DNA of 64,000 bases from Allacma fusca. Taxonomy: Eukaryota; Arthropoda; Collembola; Symphypleona; Sminthuridae. Positions within the stretch are counted from its first letter, which is position 1. Every line of letters begins with the position of its first letter. The DNA lies in NCBI GenBank assembly GCA_947179485.1, contig OX359250.1:32436654-32500653 (forward strand), read 5' to 3'. The position numbers and the translations under genes are program-made. This document shows, piece after piece, positions 12,548 through 22,800 of the stretch. The notes under the pieces were generated by a model. It saw nothing but the letters and a program-made list of their open reading frames with translations. It made no database searches and was not told where the DNA came from.

Positions 12548-13492
12548 TTAAAATTTTTCTGCCCCTATCAAGACCCTAATATGGAAAAATATGCATAGAA
12601 AAAGGGCTCTCTCAAGTATTAAAATTTGATGTAAAAATTTGAGTGGGGAATACGTCATTTTCGAAAGGATTGATTTGGCAAGGAGCCTACTTGGGATTTT
12701 TGCAGTGCAGTCTCTTTATTGGGGCCAAAAAGTCTACTACAATTTTTTCTCATCAAATTTTATAAATCCGCCAAATATAACAGATTTAAAAAAATAAATT
12801 TGAAAAAAGTAGATTCGTACAAAAATTTTTTTTTTGTGGGTAAATTTTTGGGGGGAGGAGGTTTCAAGGGGGAGCGTTATAGCCAGAGTCCACAGCGTTG
12901 GAGCTGTGTTGTGAGGTGCAATCAGTGATGCATACGTTTTTTCCTTCCTCCTTCCTCTACACTCGGTTTTTTTTCTCTTCGCTCTTTTTCAAATTACACG
13001 ATCGATACATGCTCAAGTTTGACTCTCTCTCTCTCTCTGTCTTTGTACAGTGAACGCGGGGTATGGAAGGAGTTGTTGAGAGGATGAAAATTAAAGGAAA
13101 TGGGAAGGGGCGCTGGTGAAAGGGGTAGAATCAAGGGTGGGGTAAAGTGAGAATTTCTTTTAATTTTATGGGGGAATTTAGGGGGTCCCAAGAGGGGTTC
13201 CGAATAAATGGGCTGAACTGTATTTCTTATAAATTTATACAAACGAACTGAGGAGGAGCAGGGGAAATGGGCTGATCCAGCAATTTTCTACACAATCACT
13301 GGGAAACATTTTACATGCTAATAAATGATCTTTGTTGGGAAACTTGCAATATTTTGAGGGAGATAAAAATCTGGGGATTTAATTGGATCGAACTTTTCCT
13401 CTCTTTCTCACGCATTTTTGATTCTGTGAAAAAAGGGTGCTATTTTTTTTGGAGATTTGTGTGATTTATTGGAACGTTCTCGGAAAATATTT
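12548..13492. other. Unannotated stretch
   Basis: A (CT)n tract lies at about 13022-13040. Otherwise A/T-rich with poly(T) runs and no supported gene. Confidence 0.5.
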
Positions 13493-14262
13493 GATGGGGC
13501 AAAGTTGTAGGAAATTTTGTGGGCAATTTTTTAAAATTTAGGAGATTGACCTAGGTCAAAAATCCCGGCCACAGGGGTTACGAACGTAAGGGATTGTCTG
13601 AATGAATTTAAATATGGAAGAAATTTTCGGGCATAAATATGACATAAATTTATTTTAGGTTCAACCGGAATGGTAGCAAATTTTATGGAGAATTTTCAAA
13701 TAGAAGCCCAATTTTTGGTGCGACCTCAAATTTATTCCCAAATTTGACATTTGTATGTAAAATTCTTAGAGGAAATTTAATGTGGCTTTAAATCCTTTAT
13801 TCCTGTGATCGGGTTTTTTGACCCAGGTTCATCTGGTAAATTTAATATAATTCTCCAGAAAATTTGCTACAATTTGGGGGCAACCAATATTTTAACCCGG
13901 AATTATTTTTGGTATACAAAAAATTTAAAGTGAAAGAAAATGTTAAATTTGTGAAACAAATATTGACGCTGCATTAAATTCTTCCCAACTGTGACCGGAG
14001 TTTTTGACCTAGGTCAATCTGGTAAATTTAATAAAATTCTCAGGAAAATTTGCTACAATTTGGGGACAACAAATCTTTTATACAAAATTATTTTTGGTAA
14101 ACAAACAAATTTAAAATAAAAGAAAATGCTAAAATTTGGAAAACAAATATTGACATTGCATTAAATTCTTTGGCTCTGTGATCGGGGTTTTTGACCTAGG
14201 TCAATCTGGTAAATTGTGAATAATTCTCCAGAAATTTTCCATAACTTGGGGGAATTAAATGT
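13493..14262. repeat. Cluster of palindrome repeats, one direct then three inverted
   Basis: The direct copy has its core at 13547-13558. Three inverted copies have cores at about 13819-13831 (diverged), 14005-14016 and 14192-14203, spaced 186 and 187 bp. A fragment with GTAGCAAATTTTATGGAG lies near 13670. The convergent layout could fold back on itself. Confidence 0.85.
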
Positions 14263-16955
14263 TCAAAATTTTTTACTGGTTTGTAGACATTAGGGCAGGG
14301 GAATGGAAATGTTTGAGACGGTCTTTACAGACTTTGCATATTTAAAAGTCCGCGCAACTACAATTTTCCCCACACTTTCCCCCCTCCACGTCGAATAAAG
14401 GAGAAAATAGAACAAAATGTACGCACTTCCCCATTACTCAAGTTGCCAGGAATATTTTAAGAATGAGATGGGGAGGTGGAAGCCCAGTTCCAAAGTTCCA
14501 CGCAAAAGTCCGATGAAATATGAAAATCCATGTAATGCACTTTTATCCCTTGCTTTTTAAACCCCCTTAAAAGGTTACCTGCCACAAGAAGGAAGGATGC
14601 CGTGAAAAGTGAAGGCATGAATCAGAATCAACTTCCAAACGCTCTGTCCAATCAGTTCTGATCGTGCGTAATGGCTGTAATAACTAGCAAAATTCAATCC
14701 CTAACACACGACATACATTATCATCTCCCACACACGCGTAAAAATACCCCACAACTTTACAACTTTAAGAGCAAAATATAAATTTCGCTCCGGCAAAAAA
14801 TAGTTCCCAACCCTTAAATTTATAACAAGCCCAATGACACTTCCTCAATTTTTTCCCAGCCAAATTCTCCATCTTCTCTAAACTTTTAATAAGGAAAACT
14901 TTTCAATACATTCTCCTTAAAAAATTCAATCCACAGGTAAAATCGTTGGGACGGAAAAACATCAATAAAATAATTCATGCACGAACGAATCCATTAACAA
15001 ACAAAATTATTCCAAATAATTATTTTCCTCGGGGAAACAATAAGAAACTTTTGGCGGGAAGTTTGAATTTTGCTTAACTGTTACTACTCAACATTACTGC
15101 ACCCGCAAATTTTATTCCTCTAAAATCGAAACCAAGAACAAATCCAAAAGGAAAAATTCCTAGAATTATTTTTGGCGCGAGATTCAAATTTTCACGCAAT
15201 TCTTACAATTCGAAATTACAGCGCAAGCGCAAGAAATTTGGGCGCAGAAATTTAATTCGTGTAGAAGAATTTAGGAGCAAAGTGTCAGGATTTTTCGGTG
15301 CGAGTTTTTAATTTTTTTAAATGTAAAAACATACAATTTCAGGCACTTCTTTTGGCGGGAATTTTAAAATTTCCACCACTGTTGTAAAACAAAATTAGTG
15401 TTGAGACGGGAAAAAAATTAAAAATTATTAATTAAAATTATTTTGGTGTAAAATGTAACCCTAATTTTTTTTACGGGGACAGCTCTTTTAAGCAGACAAC
15501 GTAAAATTTATTTTCATGGGGAAAACCACACATGTATTTAAAATGTGATGGAAAGTTATTGTGCTTTCGTCTCACGTTATTTTTGACACTTCATGCAAGG
15601 ATCCGATTAAGTTAGAATCCACCCACTCGTTTTAAATATACTTGGCTTCTCTCATTCACATGCTCAAAAACCGTATTGGAGCTATTTTGAGTTGTGTGCG
15701 TGTGACGGGGTATGTACGTCCCTGTCATGTCCTGGGCCCATATGCACACAGTGCGTTGTAATAAGTGAGATAGGGGAAAATGACGTATGAAAGTCAGTGC
15801 AATAAATCCAAGTTCATGTTGGCATAAATAACCCCTGCGTTTATATTTACATTCACATAAAATCAGGAAAAATGGTAATATTTTATTTATGAGGCTTTGT
15901 ATGTACGCACGGAACTGACTGCATCCCAAGGATTCTTCCCTCCCACTCCCTCTATTTTTGGAGGGATTAATTGTCCGAATTCTCAGCTTTACAAGAAAAA
16001 AAATTAATAATTCTTTCCCCCTCCCCCCTCACACTCAGGATACTTAGAACTAGACTAGAATTAATTTTTGAGCTCTTCCACAAAAGTTCCAGAGGATTTT
16101 AAAACCTACCAATTCTTTCATTCATCTCAAGCCTGATCCTTAGGATTTACATGAAATGAGATAGAGGGGAAAAAATCCAAGAATTTTTATTCGGCTTCAT
16201 TTATAGATACTTTTATGGAAGTAAATTCCATTTAAATGAGGAAGATTCAGGAAGGAAATTTTGGGGTGAAGTGAGACTTCCTTTTGAAATGTTTCAGGGA
16301 CTTTAGTAGCTGTAATAATTATTATTGGAATTTTTTGTTGGCTCATGAGTGGAATATTTCTTCCCATAAAAAATCCATGTGAGGTGTAAATTGTGCCCTT
16401 TGCCAAAAAAAAAAGTGATTCAAGAACTTTGTGAGTCACCATTGAGAGAGAATTCATAGAAATTTATAATTGACAAGGAAATTTGAAAGTGGGGAATTTA
16501 TCTTTTAATATAAAGTCAAGGCTTGAGCCGTGCATGACAAAAATACAAGCTACCCCAAAAAAAAAAAAGTTGTTCATATGTATTTTCAAGTGTGGGGATT
16601 TCTCAATGCATAAGATGTTACGTGACATATGAGGAGTATCAATTTTCCTTTGCATTCTTTACCCACTCGTTTTTCCCATTCAGCTCCCTGCATTCATGTC
16701 CTCATTCCCTCCAAGTTCACACATCTTCACATTTTAAAGATTTAAATAGAAAAAGGAGCAGGAAAAAAGGTACGGATCTGTTTTCAAGTACTTTTTTTTA
16801 TTTACAAGGAAAACTTTCCTGTAATAATTATAGCTAATTGGGTACAGATGCAGGATTCAAGGGGTAAATGAGCTTCAAATTGAGGGCAGATGTTTATGTA
16901 AAAAACATTTTGGAAAGTGGGATTTTTATTAAAAATGTATTTCTACAAAAAATTT
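14263..16955. other. Unannotated 2.7-kb stretch
   Basis: A/T-rich with poly(A) and poly(T) runs. The ORFs at 15612-15929 and 16197-16457 (minus strand) have no recognisable domains or splice partners. I see no repeat structure here. Confidence 0.5.
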
Positions 16956-17165
16956 CATTCATTCAATTTTGTTCCTTCTAAGTTTTCATTCATTCTTTCA
17001 AAATTTTTCGTTCATAAATTTCAAAGTTTTTTGTTCATTCTTTCAAAATTTTTCGTTCATTCTTTCAAAATTTTTCGTTCATTCTTTCAAAAGTTTTCGT
17101 TCATTCTTTCAAAATTTTTCGTTCATTATTTCAAAGTTTTTCATTCATTCTTTCAAAATTTGTTC
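16956..17165. repeat. 22-bp minisatellite GTTCATTCTTTCAAAATTTT+TC
   Basis: About eight copies of the 22-bp unit with small variants (AAAGTTTTC, TTATTTCAAAG). Phe/Ser-rich ORFs across it are by-products. Confidence 0.92.
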
Positions 17166-17983
17166 CATCAAAAATTCCCATTTATTTCTGAAATTTTGCC
17201 CTTAATTTGTACAAAAATTCATGTATTCCTGTTGCTCTAAAATTTATTTTGAAAAAATTAGTTGAAGGAAAATATTTTCCCGCATTCCTTTTTTTAGCAC
17301 AAGTTAATTTATCTCCCAAGAAAATCGTACATGGAATTTTAAGCCCACAATTTTGCCCAATTGAGGTCTTTCCCCTTAAATTGTGCGAGCAGTTTTTTTA
17401 GAATTTCCACAAAAATTAGGAAAATAAACCCAAAAAATTCCTACTGTAAAGATACGTCAAAGCCAAGGAAAAATTCCTTATTTTCTTGACGAGGGAGAAA
17501 GGAATGAAAGGAAGAAGGTTTTTTTTTTGGCATGTAAGTGAAAAAAAATGAAGATTTACAAGTGCGAGGGTAACTAAACGTACGTGTTCATTGTGAGAGG
17601 GGAAAATATAGAAAAAATATAAAAAAAAGAGGTTCCGGTGGAGAAAGTGGAACTCAGAAGAAAATAAAAGAGCGAGGAGGAAGAAAAGTGACTCAGAGAT
17701 TGAGCACAAGAATAGGAAAGAAAATCAACGGGGACAGAAAAAATGGGCTTAAGCATACACACATAAGTATGCAGGACCTTCTGCTCCCCTGCTTTTTCAT
17801 ACCTAAGTTGAATACAAAAGTAAAAGCAATCGATTTCCAGTCAATCATCAATAGTCCCTGCGTCTCACTCTGATGATGACTTGAAAAATTGAAGATGCCA
17901 AAGAAGTTTTTCCACATTTTCCTCAGGAAAAAAAAAAGAAAGTTGGAATTCCTTCAATTTTTCTTCCCTTATTGTTTACTCAT
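17166..17983. other. Unannotated stretch
   Basis: A/T-rich then purine-rich DNA; the first clear occurrences of GGAGAAAG-type words on the plus strand begin here. No gene supported. Confidence 0.45.
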
Positions 17984-18149
17984 TACAGTCCACTCTGGCT
18001 CGGAAAGCATCCCAGTCGTACTTTCACCATTCTGGGGAAATCTCTGGATTCTCCCACATGCACGTCCTAAATATTAATTTTTCTCAGTATTTTATTTTTT
18101 TTGAGAAAAATATCTCAAAGACGCTCCTGTCTGCGGGGATTTGACTGTA
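17984..18149. mobile_element. Short MITE-like element with TACAGTC ends
   Basis: TACAGTCCACTCTGGCTCGG at the left and GGGGATTTGACTGTA at the right form inverted ends of a 166-bp unit. It is noncoding and of the same family as the elements at 5683, 7816 and 12226. Confidence 0.4.
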
Positions 18150-18824
18150 CGTGTTTTTCTTTCTGTCTTCTCTTCTTCTGTGTCCCAATTTTTTTTATCC
18201 TTGTTCTTCCTTTTGTTTCCCTTCCTTTTTCTTCTTTTTCTTTTTCCTCTCCTCACCGGCACAGTCTGGAGGACTTTCTCCCAGGCATTTTTGTCCTTTC
18301 TCTGTGCTGTTCTCCCGCTGAAGGGATTTTATTCAAATCAGAGGACGCAAATCAACTTTGAGCATAACAAATTTGTCCTGTCTTGACAAACCTCTTGGAC
18401 TTGGGGGATTTGTGTGTGTGTGGGGAGGATCTCAGGGAAAAATATATCCGAGAGCAGAGACAAAGTGACTACCTCATACTTTGGGACGTGTGGGTGATGA
18501 CTTTCGGAGTCAAAACTTTTATCACACTTCCCTATCCCCACACGCTCTCACATACAATCTCCTCCATGTAGGACAAGGGCCTGGAGACAGAGCGGGAGAA
18601 AGTGAGAGAAAGTGTAAGTAAGAGAAAGAGAAAGAGAAAGAGAGAGAGAGAAAAAAAAGGGGGAAAAATGCAAGTTTAAATCAACAGCTTTTTCCTATTC
18701 CAATGGGATGGATCTTTATAGATTGTGGCTAAAGCTCAGTCATGAATACAAATTTACGGAAACAATAGCACTCTGCTCTGCTCTAATGTCATTAGAAATA
18801 AAAGCCCCTTTCTTTTCAAGTATA

Positions 18825-19671
18825 TCGTCGGTGAAGAGGCAAAATGATCTAGGTGCATAATCGATTAGAATCAAAATGATCTACATAACTTTTTCCCTAA
18901 AGGCAAAATGAACTAGGTGCAAGCCTCTTTAAAAGCAAACTGATCTACATACAATTTTCCTTAAAAGCAAAATGATCTAAGTGCTGGTCTAATTTTTTTT
19001 GTGAGAAAACTAGCATCTGTAAGGAGGACACGTGGCTTATAAGGGCTAACCATGACTGTAATTGACCTAGGGTTGTGGGTTAATATTCTCTGAAGGGTTT
19101 GCTATTACTAAGGATCATTCCGGCAACTAAAGTTAATTTCACGTATTGCATCTAATACATTTTTAGTTACGAAAACTGCAACATTCATTTATTTTAAAAT
19201 CGACGAATTAAAAGACGAATCAAAATCACAGTAAGCTCATGTGTTAGTGTGCACATTGAATTGGTTTTCCCTTTAATAATTCTCAACTTGGAGTTTTTTC
19301 AAATCGTATTCTACGATAATCACCATTATCATAATATTCGGAATCATTTTCAAATGTTAAATCATAATTGAAAACTTTTTTTTTCAATGTTACTGAAAGA
19401 AAGAAATGGAGGCATTGGGGAATTAAATGCATATATAAAAGATTTTGAATACCTCGCATTTTTGTACACCGGCATTAGAATGTGTTTACTTATATTGTTT
19501 TTATTATAATTTGTATCTAGATCATTTTGCTTTTAGGAAAAGCTGCATCTAGATCATTTTGCTTTTAAAATTCAATGCAAGTAGATCATTTTGCCTTTAG
19601 TGAAACTGCAAGTAGATCATTTTGATTCTAATCGATCATGCACGTAGATCATTTTGCCTCTTCACCGACGA
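18825..19671. mobile_element. Non-autonomous DNA transposon with 32-bp-spaced subterminal arrays
   Basis: The ends are inverted repeats: TCGTCGGTGAAGAGGC on the left and its complement on the right, each flanked by TA (18823-18824 and 19672-19673), a likely target-site duplication. Inside the left end CAAAATGATCTA-like sites start at 18840, 18872, 18904, 18936 and 18968. The right end has five sites in reverse orientation, starting at 19518, 19550, 19582, 19613 and 19645. Spacing is 31-32 bp throughout, and the outermost site is 15 bp from the tip on both sides. The ~530-bp interior has no transposase ORF. Such ordered arrays are typical of transposase-binding sites; family placement is open (TA duplication suggests an IS630/Tc1-like or similar enzyme). 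Confidence 0.88.
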
Positions 19672-19984
19672 TATGCTTTTTAAGGCTAAAGCTCGACTTT
19701 CACTGGGACTACAACACGTCAGCTAAAAAGGACCTAAAAATTCCGGGGAAGTTTTTAAATAATCCTTATTTTATTCAAGTGTTTTTCTATTAGTTGCAAA
19801 AAATTCTGTGAATATTAAATTAATTAATTGAAGGTTCTAAAAAATTAAGCGTGGATTTGGACTGGGATGGTGTGGAGAGGGGGATTCAGAATAAGGTGAA
19901 AGTTTGCCGGAGAAAGTGAATGAGCATTTGTGAGAAGGCGTGTCTTTAATTGAGGGAAAGCCGATAGTTGTTTATCTTCATGTA

Positions 19985-20050
19985 ATGTTCGTGTGTGTGT
20001 TTGTGTATGTGTGTGTGTGTGTGTGTGAGTGTGTGTGTGTGTGTGTGTAC
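19985..20050. repeat. (GT)n microsatellite
   Basis: About 60 bp of nearly pure GT dinucleotide with few interruptions. Confidence 0.95.
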
Positions 20051-21384
20051 ATGTGTCCATGATCGTATCAGTGATCAAGAGGGATTTCCCGTTTTTACAA
20101 TGACTCTCCTTATCAAGGCCGCCTGCACGTGTTTAATATCTTTGCTCTTAAAGTGAGTCCTCCAGGGACCGGGGTTAATTTAGAGTGGGGATGGGAAATT
20201 CGGATATTGTGTGGTTCAAGTCCCGTGACTTCAGCAGTTTTGGTCAGGGTGAGTATAAGTATAGAGCTCTTGTATATGTGGGCTCAGTCATTGTCAGTCC
20301 ATAATGCTCTGACAGTACATAGTTGGTTAATTGGTCGGAGGGAAACTCAGGTTGAATGCGAATGGATCCTTACTCAGTTGCTAACTCCATGGGACACATT
20401 AAGGCCCCTCCGCTTAAGAGGGGAACGCTGACAGTGACACAGATGCTGGGGAAAGTTGGAGATAAGTCTGTAGCAAATGTGTGGCTATAGGGCATAATTA
20501 CAAAATTTATAGGACTTTGTAGCGGGTCAGGCGGGGGAGCTAAGAAGCACATTTTAATTTGTTACATGAGGACTCTCTGAAAACAGGGCAGGGAAAATAC
20601 AGGAGAAAGTTGTGTGAGTGCAACTGCGATTGAACTTGCGGAGTTGGACTGTACTTGAGCCCAAAGTACTGAATAGCCTTGAATAGATGTAACCTGAGGG
20701 AGAGAGAGAGAGAGAGAAAGTGAAAGTATGAATTGGGGTTGTTGATCAAGACAACAATTCCGTATTCGCAATTGGAACAGCGAGCAGGGGAGAGAGAGAG
20801 AGAGAGAGAAAGTTCCTGTGAATCAAATTGTATGGGGAAATGGGGAAAGAGGAAGAGGAGTGGATTTGAAGTTCTTCCTTTTAATTTCACAATATACCCT
20901 AGAAAAGGCCTGCTATGCACTAATTTCACCCAAAGGCGACTTTCACTTGGGATCTTCCCTACTGAGATAACCTAATCGAGAAGCATTGACTCAGGAGTGG
21001 GTAATCTCATGCTTTTGTATTTCCCCCCATCCCTTGGCCAAACGGGAAGCTATTTACATACTCGGAGCATAAATACTCAATTTTATGTGCGGGACACAAG
21101 CCGCAAATTCTTATGTAAATAGTAGAGTATCTATCTAAATATAAATAGAAAATATAATTATTTACAGGGATACATAGATACATATGAGTCTATCTACTTG
21201 CAAGCTATTTACAATTGTGCATTTCCATCTCCAGCAATATTGTTCCGGAGGAAATAACAATAAGGACGTCCGCATCTGTTGTAATATTCCCCTCTGTTCT
21301 GTCTGGCAGTAATTAAAAAAGTTATGAGGGCCTAAATTTCCTGGAGCTTGGCCTAGGCTTAGGAATTTTTATTGAAGTTTAGGG
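20051..21384. other. Noncoding stretch with (GA)n tracts
   Basis: (GA)n tracts lie at about 20699-20718 and 20789-20810. The ORFs at 20129-20431 and 20540-20929 have no recognisable features, and the second is driven by the (CT)n strand. Confidence 0.5.
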
Positions 21385-21515
21385 ACACAGGAGAAAGTTT
21401 GGAGAAAGTCTGGAGAAAGTGGTGAAAGCAAATAGGACGTGGAGAAAGTGGTGAAAGCAAATAGGACGTGGAGAAAGTCTGGTGAAAGTGGAGAAAGTCT
21501 GGAGAAAGTAGGAAT
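21385..21515. repeat. Cluster of GGAGAAAGT words
   Basis: About nine copies of GGAGAAAGT or GGTGAAAG separated by 1-15 bp, including a duplicated segment with GCAAATAGGACGTGGAGAAA. This is the densest plus-strand cluster of a word that recurs on both strands from about 17 to 49 kb. Confidence 0.85.
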
Positions 21516-22570
21516 TGGAAAGTCAACAGCTCTGAATGTAATAACTAATGTGTTTAGATATCCGTACATGAGCGGATGGTGGTAATGAAATAAAAGGAAC
21601 GTTTCTTAACAACTACTCGCATGAGTAGCGTCAAGGAAGGGTAGAGTTTATATGTAAAAGTAGGACTGTATGTGTGTGCGTGATGCAAGAATTTCAAATG
21701 CCGTTAGAAAGCAGGTTTTTTTTCTTATTGTAAAAGTTTACAAGTAGCAAGAGGAAGCGAATAGCTTGGGATAGAATGGATGGAGTGAGAATAGGCAAAG
21801 AGAGCTCCGAATATTAGACTTTTTTACGCAAGTATGTACGTCCGCCCGTTCCCCATGTACTTACAGGTCTAGAGCTATGTGGAGCCATTGCAAGGGACGA
21901 GGAAGCACATTTCGTGAGCGTAGGTTAATATAGCCTCTTGTATCTATAGCCCACGTGTGTTTCAATACTGCTAACCAAGAGAAGATGAGTTTGCGTAGCC
22001 TTGTCCTGAAATATCGATCCAATGTGGCTTGCCTCTCTTTAGTCTCCTCGCATTTCACTTCGTAAGGAAAAAGTACAAGAGAAAATGTTTTTCTGTTTGT
22101 GTTCGACAAATCCAAACGTTATTTCAGATAGAACCGTCCCCGACTTTCTCCTTTTGCTCCTCTCATTTTTTTTCCTCTATTCTTTCCTCTCTCTCTCTCT
22201 CTCCATGTTCGACAACAAGGAAAATCTAAAGAGACGGCCAGGACATTGTATGTACATATATTTTTATGTAGGATCTTACCGAGGAACGAAGTAACAATCA
22301 GTTTTTTTTCGGAGAAAGTAGCCACGAGACTAGCGTTTATGTTGTTGTTTTCCTTCGGCCCTCTATGAGGAGTGCATGTGTGTGTGGTCGTTTAAATCTT
22401 AAGCGCTTCCAGACTCCTAAGCTCCACTATATAGAACACACCTATTCCAGCCGCGTCCATTTGATGAGAATCATCAGGATCAAAATAAACACTCACCTTC
22501 TCATCAAGGGGAAACTCCCGCTCTTTTCTGTGACTCTGGCTCTGCTTTCACGTTACTCCTGTATCTCGTA

Positions 22571-22800
22571 CTTTCCCTAGTTTCTTATTTCCCAGTACTT
22601 TCCCTACTTTCGAATTTGCCAGTACTTTCCCTACTTTCGAATTTCCCAATTCTTTACCTACTTTGAAATTTCCCAGTACTTTCCCTATTTCATCCTTCCC
22701 CTACTTTCGTATTTTCCCTACTTTTACGTCCTCAGTACTTTCCCTACTTTCCCTGTGCATTGCCTACTTTCCCTGTGCTTTCCCTACTTTCTCCAGTTTT
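22571..22800. repeat. 27-bp repeat CAGTACTTTCCCTACTTTCG+AATTTGC
   Basis: Four to five 27-bp units at the left pass into irregular CTTTCCCTACTTTCC repeats. The reverse complement contains GGGAAAGTA, a variant of the GGAGAAAGT word. Confidence 0.88.

Noticed and set aside
19057..19080. TTGACCTAGG inside the transposon, as a further copy of the palindrome repeat
   Set aside because: Only half of the palindrome is present and none of the conserved flanks match.
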